Below are positions 33,100 to 42,622 of a DNA stretch of 64,000 nucleotides, piece by piece. The stretch covers positions 1 through 64,000 of the forward strand of contig NZ_REGA01000005.1 in NCBI RefSeq assembly GCF_003841505.1, read 5' to 3'. Origin of the DNA: Natrarchaeobius chitinivorans (lineage in GTDB: Archaea; Halobacteriota; Halobacteria; Halobacteriales; Natrialbaceae). Within the stretch, counting starts at the first letter, position 1, and each line of letters starts with the position of its first letter. The translations under genes and the position numbers were made by a program. Under the pieces are notes generated by a model that worked only from the letters and a program-made list of their open reading frames with translations, had not been told where the DNA came from and ran no database searches.

Positions 33100-33555
33100 T
33101 TATTCGCCGTCTTCGTCGGACACTTCGTCTTCGTCACCTCCGTCTATGGATTCGTTCTCGTCTTCCCCGTCGCTCAGTTCATCGTCGTCGCCGTCTTCAT
33201 CGCCCAGTTCATTGTCATCGCCGTCTTCGTCGCCCAGTTCATTGTCATCGCCGTCTTCGTCGCCCAGTTCATTGTCATCGCCGTCTTCGTCGCCCAGTTC
33301 ATTGTCATCGCCGTCTTCATCACCCAATTCGGTTTCGTCGTCGTCCTCATCGCCGAACCCGTCTTCGTCGTCGCCCTCTTCATCGTCGAAACCGTCTTCG
33401 CCGTCGTCATCCCCAAACCCGTCTTCGCCGTCGTCCTCGTCGCCGAATCCGTCTTCGTCGTCGTCCTGGTCTTCCATACAGCCTGCGATCGCTGCAACCA
33501 TACCAACGCCGAGCGCTTTCGTGAACTGGCGTCGATCGAGATCTGGTGCTTTCAT
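33100..33555 (-). CDS. Acidic repeat lipoprotein
   Basis: 151 residues. Tat signal (DLDRRQFTKALG) with lipobox AIAGC. The mature protein is almost entirely Asp, Glu, Gly and Asn. A first part has DGFGDEDD-type repeats and a second part has at least four near-exact copies of a ten-residue unit (NELGDEDGDD), coded by identical 30-bp DNA units at about 33186-33325. No folded domain is visible. It may be a disordered, highly charged surface polymer that binds cations. An upstream ATG at 33600 is in frame, but the ATG at 33555 gives a normal Tat signal. Confidence 0.7.
   Translation of the reverse strand: MKAPDLDRRQFTKALGVGMVAAIAGCMEDQDDDEDGFGDEDDGEDGFGDDDGEDGFDDEEGDDEDGFGDEDDDETELGDEDGDDNELGDEDGDDNELGDEDGDDNELGDEDGDDNELGDEDGDDDELSDGEDENESIDGGDEDEVSDEDGE
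33186..33325. repeat. 30-bp coding tandem repeat
   Basis: Repeats of GCCGTCTTCGTCGCCCAGTT plus CATTGTCATC occur at least four times, nearly without mismatch. This indicates recent expansion or homogenisation inside the acidic lipoprotein gene. Confidence 0.92.
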
Positions 33556-34604
33556 AGCGTGCGTTCGAGCCCACAAGGAATCGATAAATAAGGTGGACAC
33601 TCCGTTTTCTCGAGTAGTTCAAAATTGGATTGAATTCAGATTTTTACCGTCGGAGCAAGCGAACAGTTGCAGTTGCGACAGTTGTTTCCGGGCGCACAAA
33701 TGACGGCGGTCGATTGCTACTGATCGGATAGTTCAACCACATCGAAATCGACCCGCTGAGTGAGGTGTGAGCGCCTGGAGAACCAATCGAAGCAATCCAA
33801 ACATCTCATTACCTGAATTTCACCGGATACAACTGTTTGAATAAAATACTTGGGATCGTTTCACCCATAGTACCGACTGAAACCATCTGTACATCGATCT
33901 CCAGTCTGGGTTTCTCGCTCGCTTCGCTGGCTCACGGGTCGTTCCTCCCCGTTCGCCGTTCCGCGGTTCTCGCTCGTTCCGTTCTGCTCACGGCTCCTTG
34001 CGGTCGCCGTTCGCCGTTCCGCGGTTCTCGCTCGCTTCGCTCACTCTGAACGGGTGCACTCTGAACGGGTGCACTCCGAACCGTGCTCCCGTCGCGTGAT
34101 CGGGGATACGCTGGCGTTCGGTAGTTGTTATGATCCCTAGTGTTTCGAAATTGGGAGACTTGGAGATCGGCTCACCTCGGGGGAATTATCGGCGCCAACT
34201 GGAGATCTCGAGGTCCGGCGGTCGACGTCCCATTTCGGTTCGTCCTCGGCAACCGATGAACCCTGCCGATAATCTATCCCAGTTCATATTTTTAACACAA
34301 CACTTCCTGTCTTTCGAGACCGTTCGTGTTTCGACGATTCGCTCGTGTTTCAGCGACACCCTCGATTTTGACGTGATCCTATAGTCGTCACTGAACGTCA
34401 CTCCACACCCGATCGACAGACGGATTGGCGATCGGTGTGTAACTCGTTTCAGTTGTTACTATCGGTTTAACGGATCGATAGTAATGTGTCTCAGCCCCCA
34501 TCCGGGTGGTAGACAGTCGTGTCATACCGACCGGTTCCACTACCCGATTTCGTCCGGCAGCGGCTGAACGGATATCGTGACTACGAACGAGGCTTATCGA
34601 ACAG
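33556..34604. other. Spacer without genes, rich in repeats
   Basis: No coding region can be supported in this kilobase. It holds a half-MITE sequence near 33866 (TAGTACCGACTGAAACC) and a duplicated TTCGCCGTTCCGCGGTTCTC segment (about 33948-33970 and 34008-34030). Three 15-bp units of CACTCTGAACGGGTG type lie at 34041-34080, and a full MITE copy is at 34380-34463. Confidence 0.55.
34380..34463. repeat. MITE-like palindrome, copy 4 (inverted)
   Basis: Starts TATAGTCGTCACTGAA and ends TTTCAGTTGTTACTATC; inner arms CACACCCGATCG and CGATCGGTGTGTAAC. Opposite orientation to copies 2, 3 and 5. Confidence 0.8.
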
Positions 34605-36305
34605 ATGACCCGGATGTATCGTCGAGACGATGCGGCATCGACTACGAGTACCACAACCGATTCGAGCGGGATGGAGACGCTTCTAATTGGTATCGACGCG
34701 GGGTGTCTCCCGATCTTCGAGCAGTTGTTCGAAGCTGACTGCATCCCGACGATCGAGCGACTCTGTGCGGACGGAGCGGTGGCCCCCCTCGAGTCCCAGA
34801 TCCCGCCGTGGACGCCGAGCGCCTGGCCGTCGATCTACACCGGCGTCAATCCGGGACAACACGGTGCGATCGGGTTCGTGGGATACGACGGCTACGACTG
34901 GCACGTGACGAGCAACGACGACGTCGAGGAACACTCACTCTGGACCCTGCTGGACCGTCACGACCGCTCGAGCGTTGTCGTCAACGCGCCGGTGACACAC
35001 CCCCCCGAGGAGTTCGACGGCGCGGTAATTCCTGGTTTTCTCGGTCCCGAGAGCCCCACCTGTCATCCGGAGGGGGTACTGGAGGACGTTCGCGATGCGA
35101 TCGGGGAGTATCGCGTGTACCCGAACTATAGCCGTGACGACGACTCACTCACGACCGACGAGAAGGTCACGGAGTACCGCCGTCTGATACGGATGCGCGG
35201 CGAAGCGTTTCGCTACCTCGTCGACGCGTACGATCCCGACTTCGGTTTCGTCCAGTTCCAGAAGACGGATACCGTCTTCCACGAATTAGCGGGTGACGAG
35301 CGGACGGTCGAAACCGTCTACGAAACGACCGACGAGGAAATCGCGACGATCATCGAGGGCTGTGATCCCGACCGGATTTTCCTGGTGAGCGACCACGGAA
35401 TGGGTCGGTACGACGGCTACGAGTTCCGAATCAACGAATTCCTCCGCGACGAGGGGTTCCTCGAGACGACGACCGGTGGAAAGGGAATGCCGTCGTGGAC
35501 GCCGATGCGTCGACGACTCCGCGAGGGGGAGGAGTGTGACTCGTGGGAGCCCGGGGCGGTCGCACGGGCGGCGTCGGTCGCCGCCAGATTCGGGCTTACG
35601 GCCAGCCGAGTACGGGCCGCCCTCGAGCGGGTTGGGCTTGCCGACGTGGCGATTGCACACGCACCTGGTGGCGTTTCGCGGACGGCGAACGAACAGGTCG
35701 ACTTCGCCTCTTCGAAGGCCTACGTTCGCGCGCGGACGGAACTGGGCGTCCGAATCAATCTCGAGGGCCGCGAGCCGGAGGGTGTCGTCCCGCCCGATGA
35801 GTACGAAAAAGTCCGCGAAGATCTCATTCGATCGCTTCAGGGCGTCGAGACGCCGGAGGGAGAGCCGGTATTCGAGACCGTCGCGCCGGGTGAGCAGTAC
35901 TTTCACGGCGACAACGCTGACCGGACCGTCGACGTCGTCACGATTCCGAACGGGTTCGAGCACGCACTCACCGAACGACTCGATGGCAACTACTTCGGTT
36001 CGGTCGAACCGTGGAATCACAAACTCGACGGCGTCTTCGTCGCGGTGGGTTCCGACATCGACGAAGATGCTGGACTCGAGCGTGCCCACCTCTTCGACGT
36101 CGCACCGACGGTCCTCGCGGCGATGGGAGTTCCGTACAGTGATCGGATGGATGGCGGCGTCCTCCCTGTTGTCGATCCGATCGAGCCGATGACCTACCCT
36201 CCCTACGCGGAACGCGGAGATCACGATGCCCATGAAAAGCACGACGACGCCGATGTGGACGATGAGGTGACCGGTCGGCTCGCCGATCTCGGGTACATCG
36301 ACTAA
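34605..36305 (+). CDS. Alkaline phosphatase-superfamily phosphodiesterase
   Basis: 566 residues. Metal and catalytic motifs of the type I phosphodiesterase/nucleotide pyrophosphatase group: LLIGIDAG near the start, the Thr nucleophile region PPWTPSAWPSIYTG, FQKTDTVFHE (Asp and His ligands), FLVSDHGMG (Asp-His pair) and a late His in YFHGDNADR. An upstream tail of about 22 residues rich in Ser/Thr precedes a second in-frame ATG at 34671. Family members cleave phosphodiesters or transfer phosphoglycerol-like groups. Those in haloarchaeal polysaccharide clusters are presumed to act on cell-surface glycans. No membrane span is visible, so it is cytoplasmic. Confidence 0.82.
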   Translation: MTRMYRRDDAASTTSTTTDSSGMETLLIGIDAGCLPIFEQLFEADCIPTIERLCADGAVAPLESQIPPWTPSAWPSIYTGVNPGQHGAIGFVGYDGYDWHVTSNDDVEEHSLWTLLDRHDRSSVVVNAPVTHPPEEFDGAVIPGFLGPESPTCHPEGVLEDVRDAIGEYRVYPNYSRDDDSLTTDEKVTEYRRLIRMRGEAFRYLVDAYDPDFGFVQFQKTDTVFHELAGDERTVETVYETTDEEIATIIEGCDPDRIFLVSDHGMGRYDGYEFRINEFLRDEGFLETTTGGKGMPSWTPMRRRLREGEECDSWEPGAVARAASVAARFGLTASRVRAALERVGLADVAIAHAPGGVSRTANEQVDFASSKAYVRARTELGVRINLEGREPEGVVPPDEYEKVREDLIRSLQGVETPEGEPVFETVAPGEQYFHGDNADRTVDVVTIPNGFEHALTERLDGNYFGSVEPWNHKLDGVFVAVGSDIDEDAGLERAHLFDVAPTVLAAMGVPYSDRMDGGVLPVVDPIEPMTYPPYAERGDHDAHEKHDDADVDDEVTGRLADLGYID

Positions 36306-36407
36306 GCGGTGTCGCCAGCGTTCGCCATTCCCGCTCCCGAAACGATCGTTACCTGCTCTATAAGTATTGGGCCGCGGACGAACTGGTCGCAGTGAACGCA
36401 CCAGGTT

Positions 36408-37067
36408 ATGGGATTTATTGCACAAATTCGCGTCGTCCACGACGAACTTCCGTTGACGCCGACGATAGCAGTCCGACCGGACGTCACGATCAGGTACGAG
36501 TACGCCGTCCGGACCGACCGCACGAAGGTGTTCGTTTCCGTCTTCGGCGACGACCACGCAACACTCGAGTCGTCGCTTGAGGCGGATCCGACCGTTTCGT
36601 CGCCCCAGCGGGTTGGGACGTTCGAGAACCGCTCGATATACCGAATCACCCTCGAGACCGACCGGGAGATCGTTCCCGACCGTTGTGCTGAACGTGGGCT
36701 GTTCGTCTTTACGATGACGAGCGGCGAAATCGGGTGGATCGTTCGGGTTCACTTTCCCGACCGGGAAACGTTGACCGCGTACCGGGAGTACTGTATCGAC
36801 CGGAACGTTTCGTTCCGCGTGAATCAGCTGTACGACTCGACCGCTTCGGACGACGCCACCTACTTCCTCACGGAGCGGCAACACGAAATCCTCGCGATGG
36901 CTTACTACGGGGGTTACTACGACATTCCGCGGTCGATCACCCAGGACGATCTCGCCGATCGCCTCGAGATTTCGGACTCGGCAGTCTCCCAGCGCCTCCG
37001 TCGAGCCGTCTCGGAACTGATCCGTGCGACGATCGAAACCGACCGAAAGCCCGCCGTACCCGGGTGA
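36408..37067 (+). CDS. HTH-10 (bacterio-opsin activator-type) regulator
   Basis: 219 residues. The C-terminal 55 residues are the HTH-10 domain of the Bat group: LTERQHEILAMAYYGGYYDIPR, then TQDDLADRLEISDSAVSQRLRRA. The N-terminal 150 residues form the uncharacterised sensor-like domain typical of these proteins. A TATA element (CTATAAGTATTGG, about 36358-36366) lies 45 nt upstream of the ATG. It stands at the start of the polysaccharide cluster and could regulate it. Confidence 0.88.
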   Translation: MGFIAQIRVVHDELPLTPTIAVRPDVTIRYEYAVRTDRTKVFVSVFGDDHATLESSLEADPTVSSPQRVGTFENRSIYRITLETDREIVPDRCAERGLFVFTMTSGEIGWIVRVHFPDRETLTAYREYCIDRNVSFRVNQLYDSTASDDATYFLTERQHEILAMAYYGGYYDIPRSITQDDLADRLEISDSAVSQRLRRAVSELIRATIETDRKPAVPG

Positions 37068-37146
37068 TCGTGGGACTGGTTTTGGCCGTACCTATTGGCC
37101 TTCTCGAGCCTCGATCGGGCGCGCGTCGTATCACATGGTAGCCCAT

Positions 37147-37290
37147 TTCACCGGACAAATGGTGTCGTGTAACTCGCTTCACCGGACGAATGGTGTCGTG
37201 TAACCCGCTTCACCGGACAACAAGGGGCAATATAACTCGTTGCACCGGACAACCGGGGAAGCAGTATATTCCGCTTCCCCGGACGAAGCG
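37147..37290. repeat. 31-bp tandem repeat, four to five units
   Basis: Units begin TTCACCGGACAAATGGTGTC or TTCACCGGACGAATGGTGTC and continue to ACTCGC. Later units drift (TGCACCGGACAACCGGGG, TTCCCCGGACGAAGCG). The array fills most of the spacer 37068-37392 upstream of the beta-helix protein gene. Confidence 0.88.
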
Positions 37291-37392
37291 AGTGTCGAGT
37301 AGCCGAGGCTCCGTATCGGGTTTGCCTTAAAAACTTGCTATCCGAACCCGTAGATACTGGACCCGACCGCATTCAAGAAAAGTTGACTATCG

Positions 37393-39033
37393 ATGTCGGA
37401 AGGACGTAGTATTCGAACGCAACGCGAGGAGTACGGGGATGATGGCTCGGACGATCGGACGACGCAGGGGGTGAGCGATCGGGTGAATTCGGACTCGCGA
37501 TCTCGACGTACGGTTCTGCGAAACGCCGCGGTGATGACAGCGTCGACGGTCGGTGCGGTGATCGTCGGAGCCTCGTCTGCCGGGGCGTTCCACGAGGAGT
37601 ACGATTCCGTGGTGAACGTCGTCGACGCTGGCGCGGATGATACGGGTGACGAGCCGATCACGCCGGTACTCGAGGACCTTCGCGCCGACGACACCGCGTT
37701 CGTATTCCCCGAGGGGCGGTACTACGTCGACTCGCAGTTCCGATTCACCGGATTCGAAAACGTCGGCTTCTTCGGCCGAAATGCGACGCTCGTTCCGGCG
37801 AATTATCACGACTTCGACGGACCACGCTACCGAATGTTCCGACTCGGCGTCTCGTACAATCCCGGCCGCGAGCTCCGCTTCGAGGGGTTCGACGTCGACC
37901 AGAGGGCACCGAATACCGGCATCCGGGTGATCGAAGCGAGCGTGTCTCGAAATCTCGAGGTCCGCGACGTGACCATCGACGGAGAACACGATAGCGGTAC
38001 GTGGGGGCCGGGAATGTTCGCGGTCGTCGATCCGGACGGACGAGGCGTCGTCGAGCGGTTCCGTGCGCCGGACGGAGGGGTACACGCGGACGAGACGCCT
38101 CACGCCGGAAACGTGTGGCGCGGTCCGATCGGGATCGAGGCGAACACCAACGTCGGCTACCTCGAGTTCAGCGACTGCGAGCTCGGCGGCTTTCCCGATA
38201 ACGGGCTGTACGCGGTGAACGACGAGGGAACGGTGGTCGTCGACGGCGGCCGGTTCGCAAACAGCAACGGGGCGAACGTTCGGATCGGCGGCAAAGGAAG
38301 CGTAATACGGGACGCGACCGTCGAGGTCGATCGTACGAGGCCGTCCGACGACAGTCAGCGGGGGGTTCGTCTCGAGAACGGCGACGATCTCCGTGTCGAG
38401 GGCGTCGACGTCTCGATCACTTCGCCCCAACCGACGAGCCACGCGATTTCGGTGATGAACACCTGCCGTGCGTCGCGAATCGAGGACGTCTCGATCGAGA
38501 TCAGCGGCGACCGGGTGAACCACGGAATCGTCGTCTCGCCGAATGCAGGCTACTGCCACATCGTCGACGGTGAAATCCGCCACGACGCAGCCGGCGGTTA
38601 TCCACTCTGGATTCGAGACACCGACAAACAGGACCGTGTGCTCGTCGAACTCTTCGACGTCTCGGGCGAGGCGGGCGTCACTTCAGCCGGCTTCCGAGAC
38701 GGGATCCGATGTGGCAGAGACAACTGCCGGTTCAGTCACGTCACCGTAGACCAGCCCGGTCGTGACGGTGTCGACAGGAACGGCCTGGTCATCGCGGGTG
38801 ACGACGCGACGTTCTACCGGTGTACACTCCGCGCGAGTCAGTACCCGTACGTCGACCAGGGCGACGGTAACCACCTGCGAAACTCGGACGTCGAGTCTTA
38901 CCGGGACGGCCTCGCAGGGGTACGCCTCTACCCGGGAATCGACGGGCCGGAGTTCAGAGTAAACCGGATCGCCGGCGGGATCGAAAATCTCGGTGCCAGC
39001 GACGTGTTGACCTGGCGAAACAGCTTCGACTGA
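37393..39033 (+). CDS. Tat-exported right-handed parallel beta-helix protein
   Basis: 546 residues. The signal includes SRSRRTVLRNAA followed by a hydrophobic run ending VGASSAGAF, so export through Tat with cleavage is likely. The mature part has many short strand repeats (VRIGGKGSVIRDATV, HGIVVSPNAGYCHIVDGEI, GLVIAGDDATFYRCTL), the pattern of pectate-lyase-like solenoids. Such proteins bind or cleave acidic polysaccharides. No catalytic residues can be assigned. The N-terminal 36 residues before the twin arginine are unusually long, but no later Met precedes the signal. It lies among polysaccharide genes. Confidence 0.8.
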   Translation: MSEGRSIRTQREEYGDDGSDDRTTQGVSDRVNSDSRSRRTVLRNAAVMTASTVGAVIVGASSAGAFHEEYDSVVNVVDAGADDTGDEPITPVLEDLRADDTAFVFPEGRYYVDSQFRFTGFENVGFFGRNATLVPANYHDFDGPRYRMFRLGVSYNPGRELRFEGFDVDQRAPNTGIRVIEASVSRNLEVRDVTIDGEHDSGTWGPGMFAVVDPDGRGVVERFRAPDGGVHADETPHAGNVWRGPIGIEANTNVGYLEFSDCELGGFPDNGLYAVNDEGTVVVDGGRFANSNGANVRIGGKGSVIRDATVEVDRTRPSDDSQRGVRLENGDDLRVEGVDVSITSPQPTSHAISVMNTCRASRIEDVSIEISGDRVNHGIVVSPNAGYCHIVDGEIRHDAAGGYPLWIRDTDKQDRVLVELFDVSGEAGVTSAGFRDGIRCGRDNCRFSHVTVDQPGRDGVDRNGLVIAGDDATFYRCTLRASQYPYVDQGDGNHLRNSDVESYRDGLAGVRLYPGIDGPEFRVNRIAGGIENLGASDVLTWRNSFD

Positions 39034-39121
39034 GCACCGATTTCGCGCGGAGAACGGGATCGAACGACGGTCACGATTCTGACGGTGTCCTCAATTTCCG
39101 TCTTCAGTCACGATTCGGCCG

Positions 39122-40273
39122 TTATCTTCGATCTCCGTCGACCGCCCGGATCGCGTCTCGAAACGTCAGGACCTCGAGGTCCCGTTTCTCGACCCACTCG
39201 AGGGTTTCACGGATTCGGTCGGCGGTGACCTCCGCTTTGAACGTGTGTGCACCGAGGACGCCGATCGCCTCCTCTTCGGCGACTCTGTCGAGGTCCGCTT
39301 CGACGTCCGCTGGAGTGGTGAACTCGACGAAGTAATCCCGTCGGGTTTCGAGGGGGTCGAACCCCTCGGGCTCGTTGAACATCGATCCCGGTCGCGCGTT
39401 CGCGATTCCGTCGTAGTACTCCCGTGCGATCTCGACGGTCCACTCGTCGACGGCGTCGTAGGGGGCCAACAGCGTGTCGACGGTGAATCCCATCCGCTCG
39501 AGTTCTCGCTTCGATTCACCGAGGAACTCGTGCATCACGTCCGCCGGATAGCGCTCGACCGCCTCCCCCGCTCGAAACGACGTCTCGAGTGGGTCGTCGA
39601 ACTCGAGGTAGACCCCGACGTCGTCGTGATCGGAGTCGACGATGGTTCGGCGGACGCTCTCCTCGCCGTCGGTAACTTCGATCTCGTGGCCGTGGTGAAA
39701 TCCGTGATTTCGCTGTTCCGGGTAGATCCTGGTATCGCCTTCCACGGCGTCTTCGACGAGCTCGAACGCGCTCAACGCGGTGTGTCTCGTCGTGTGTGAG
39801 GAAATCTCCCAGCCGGCGGCCGCGAGTTCTTCCAGATGGTGGTCGTCCATCCAGTCGGTGTCGTTGAAATCCGTCCGTCCGATCCACTCGGTGACGATTC
39901 CGACGCTCGCCGGAGCGTCGAACTCCTGGTGAACCGGGAACGCCTGTTCGTAGTCTTCGATCGGTCCGTCGTCGTAGACGAAGACGACTGCGCCGCCATC
40001 GACGCTCGGGACATCTTCTGTCTCTTCCGACTCGTCGGACGAATCGGTGGTGGCATCGTCACCGCGCTCGCTCGTTCCATCGTCACCGCGGTCGTTCGTC
40101 TCGTCGTCACCGCGATCGTTTGCATTTCCGCCGTCAACCGTCTCCTCCCCGCCGTCCGGATCGGTGGCGTTCGAGTTGCGGCCGCTAAACCGACCGGTAC
40201 ACCCAGCGGTCGCGCCGACCGAACCTGCACCGACCGTCACGACGAAACGACGACGCGTCGATTCGTGATTCAT
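39122..40273 (-). CDS. Polysaccharide deacetylase (NodB) lipoprotein, catalytically complete
   Basis: 383 residues. Tat signal (STRRRFVV) with lipobox ATAGC (C25), then an acidic linker of about 60 residues with repeated RGDD. The NodB domain has motif 1 VYDDGP (D101, D102) and motif 2 SHTTRH (H160, H164), the metal triad of carbohydrate esterase family 4. A TIM-like barrel completes the domain. It probably removes N- or O-acetyl groups from surface polysaccharide. A TATA element (GAATAAGTATGG, reverse of about 40306-40316) lies about 38 nt before the start. Confidence 0.87.
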   Translation of the reverse strand: MNHESTRRRFVVTVGAGSVGATAGCTGRFSGRNSNATDPDGGEETVDGGNANDRGDDETNDRGDDGTSERGDDATTDSSDESEETEDVPSVDGGAVVFVYDDGPIEDYEQAFPVHQEFDAPASVGIVTEWIGRTDFNDTDWMDDHHLEELAAAGWEISSHTTRHTALSAFELVEDAVEGDTRIYPEQRNHGFHHGHEIEVTDGEESVRRTIVDSDHDDVGVYLEFDDPLETSFRAGEAVERYPADVMHEFLGESKRELERMGFTVDTLLAPYDAVDEWTVEIAREYYDGIANARPGSMFNEPEGFDPLETRRDYFVEFTTPADVEADLDRVAEEEAIGVLGAHTFKAEVTADRIRETLEWVEKRDLEVLTFRDAIRAVDGDRR

Positions 40274-40350
40274 CGTATTCGACTCGAACTCGGCCGCTCG
40301 AGACCATACTTATTCGATGGGTAATGACCTTCCCGGCAGTGACTCGGCAC

Positions 40351-40465
40351 GTACTGTCCGTGGCGTATCGAATCTGCAGGTACTGTCCGTGCCGTATTGA
40401 ATCTGCAGGTACTGTCCGTGGCGTATCGATTCGGTACATACTATCCGTACTGTATCGAACCGGTT
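40351..40465. repeat. 29-bp tandem repeat, four units
   Basis: Units of GTACTGTCCGTGGCGTATCG plus AATCTGCAG repeat three times with few mismatches, then a fourth drifted unit begins ATACTATCCGTACTG. The array lies in the divergent spacer between the deacetylase and flippase genes. Confidence 0.88.
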
Positions 40466-40579
40466 CGGTCTGACCACTGCCCCTCGAGTCGGACAAATCC
40501 GGATCGCCGACGGTATCGTACAACTGAACGATTGAACACCGGTCGGACTCCAATCGCGCGATCACGTACGCATCGTCTC

Positions 40580-40641
40580 TCAGTAGCGACAAAGGGGTGC
40601 TCGAGGAACCTCAGTAGAAACAAAGGGGTACTCGCGGAACC
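40580..40641. repeat. 31-bp tandem duplication
   Basis: Two units, TCAGTAGCGACAAAGGGGTG and TCAGTAGAAACAAAGGGGTA, each followed by CTCG and GGAACC. Together with the 29-bp array it accounts for about a third of the spacer 40274-40810; the rest shows no gene. Confidence 0.82.
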
Positions 40642-40810
40642 CGTACGGATCGAGAAAGATCCGTTCGTCGAGGTTTAATACGGGTATAATAAGGTCTCAC
40701 CGAAGATATCGCGCCGATAGTGTGGCGATCGTTTACCAACGGAACTCTCCCAGCGACGACCGCGGCCGATCGGTGGCGAAATCCGCCGACCGACGCTGGA
40801 GGGCAGGGTC

Positions 40811-42451
40811 GTGAATAGAACCATCACGAGCGGTATCCTCTCGGTCGTCGGGGCGAAGATCGTCGTACTCGGCGTGACAGTCGTTTCGACGCCGCTTCTG
40901 TACCGACTCCTCGGTGCCGATGGATTCGGAGAGTACGCCTTCTTGCTGTCCATCTTCGCCATCTACATGATCTTCGTCAGCTCGGGGATAACGGACGGCG
41001 TTCGGAAGTTTCTCGCCGAGGATCGATCCACCCCGAACTGGATGGCGCACGTCGTCGGTTTCTACTTTCGGCAGGCGGTCGCGCTCGCCGTCGTGGGTGC
41101 GCTGGGTATCGTCCTCGTCACCCAACTCGGGTTCGTCGCCGTCCTGTTCGGAGCCGAACTGACGGTCTACTTCTACGTTCTCGCCGTCCTCGTGCTCTCG
41201 GCGCAGTTTCGGGACTACGCCCGGAAAACGCTCATGGGATTCGGCCTCGAGCGGTACTCGGAGCCGCTCAAAGTCCTCGACAAGGTCAGTTTCGTCGCGA
41301 TCGCGATTCCGCTGGTGTATCTGGGATTCGGTGTAGTGGGTGCGCTCGCTGGCCACCTCTTTGCCAGCGCAGTCGTCGCCACCGTCGGGTTGGCACTCGT
41401 TCACCGTCGAATTTCGTTGTCGTGTGTGTTCAGCCGACCGACCGACCGGTTTCCGCGAACGCGGATGCTGACGTTCAACTCGATGAGCATCGTCCTCGTG
41501 TTCCTATTGATGTCGCTTTATCACATCGACATCGTGATGCTTCAGGGGTTTACCGAGAGCGAAGCGGTGGGCAACTACCGGGCGGCGCTCACGCTCGCGG
41601 AGTTTCTCTGGTTCGTCCCGCTGGCGCTCCAGACGGTGTACGTTCACTCGACCTCGGAGCTGTGGTCACAAAACCGCCGTCGGAAGATCACCGAACTCGC
41701 GTCTCGGACCACCCGATACACCTTCCTCCTGACCGGCCTGATGGCGGTCGGCCTCGCGGCGCTGGCCGACACCGCCGTCCCCCTTTATTTCGGTCCAGAG
41801 GCTGAACCAGCGGTGACACCGCTTTTGTTGTTACTCCCGGGCGCGCTCGGATTCGCGCTCGCACGACCGGTTCTCGCCGTTTCGCAAGGGGAAGGGACGC
41901 TCCGGTATCCGATCGCTGCAACCGGCGTGGCGGCTGGAATCAACGTCGTCCTCAACGCCGTGCTTATTCCGCGATACGGCATGCACGGGGCGGCCGTCGC
42001 GACGAGCGTCGGCTACGGCTCGATGTTCGTCTTTCACTGCTGGAGCGCCCGACAGATCGGTTTCGATCCCATCGCGGACGCTCGGATCGGGCGGGCTTCG
42101 GCGACGATAGCGCTCGCCGCATTCCCGATCGTCGCGGTTACGGCATCGATTTCCAACCCGTGGGTCGCTCTCGCCGCCGTTCCTCCGTTTGGATTCGCCG
42201 TTGCGCTCGCATTCGCGCTCCTCATCGGTGCGCTCGATCCGGCCGAACCGTTCGAACTCCTGGCGCTGTTGCCCGATCCCGTCGGTTCGAAGGCGAACGA
42301 AGTCCGCGATCGACTCGAGAACGACGATCGAGACGGTGCGTCGACGCGTAGCTGGTTCCAGCGCGTGCTCCTCGTTCTGGGCCTCTCGCTTCTCGTCTCG
42401 GGATTCGCGCTCGGTCTCCTCGGATCTGCCGTTGGAGAACTACTCCCGTGA
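40811..42451 (+). CDS. Polysaccharide flippase (Wzx/MATE-like)
   Basis: 546 residues starting with GTG. About fourteen hydrophobic helices form a MOP-superfamily transporter. The N-terminus (KIVVLGVTVVSTPLLYRLLGADGFGEYA) is typical of Wzx/RfbX flippases. The helix-7 region HIDIVMLQGFTESEAVGNYRAA is also characteristic. A hydrophilic C-terminal extension and one more helix (about 505-546) follow the conserved core. It would move lipid-linked oligosaccharides across the membrane and is the core export step of this cluster. Confidence 0.9.
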   Translation: MNRTITSGILSVVGAKIVVLGVTVVSTPLLYRLLGADGFGEYAFLLSIFAIYMIFVSSGITDGVRKFLAEDRSTPNWMAHVVGFYFRQAVALAVVGALGIVLVTQLGFVAVLFGAELTVYFYVLAVLVLSAQFRDYARKTLMGFGLERYSEPLKVLDKVSFVAIAIPLVYLGFGVVGALAGHLFASAVVATVGLALVHRRISLSCVFSRPTDRFPRTRMLTFNSMSIVLVFLLMSLYHIDIVMLQGFTESEAVGNYRAALTLAEFLWFVPLALQTVYVHSTSELWSQNRRRKITELASRTTRYTFLLTGLMAVGLAALADTAVPLYFGPEAEPAVTPLLLLLPGALGFALARPVLAVSQGEGTLRYPIAATGVAAGINVVLNAVLIPRYGMHGAAVATSVGYGSMFVFHCWSARQIGFDPIADARIGRASATIALAAFPIVAVTASISNPWVALAAVPPFGFAVALAFALLIGALDPAEPFELLALLPDPVGSKANEVRDRLENDDRDGASTRSWFQRVLLVLGLSLLVSGFALGLLGSAVGELLP

Positions 42452-42532
42452 CGGACCTGCTCCGATACCTCGGTCCCTTGCCGACGTTTCTCGCGGAACG
42501 AGGGCCGCGTCGCTTCTGAGTCTCCCAATCGC

Positions 42533-42615
42533 CGACGGTACAGTACGGACAAACCGGTCGCCGGCGGTGCTCGAGTACGGACAAATCGGTCGCCAGCGGT
42601 GCCGTCAACAGAACG
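42533..42615. repeat. 29-32-bp tandem repeat, two to three units
   Basis: Two units contain CGCCGRCGGT...GTACGGACAAAYCGGT and a third begins CGCCAGCGGTG. It lies between the convergent flippase and glycosyltransferase genes. Confidence 0.75.
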
Positions 42616-42622
42616 AGTCGTG

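Noticed and set aside
33146-33703. Ser/Pro-rich plus-strand frame
   Set aside because: It arises from the complement of the Asp/Glu repeat of the lipoprotein gene at 33100.
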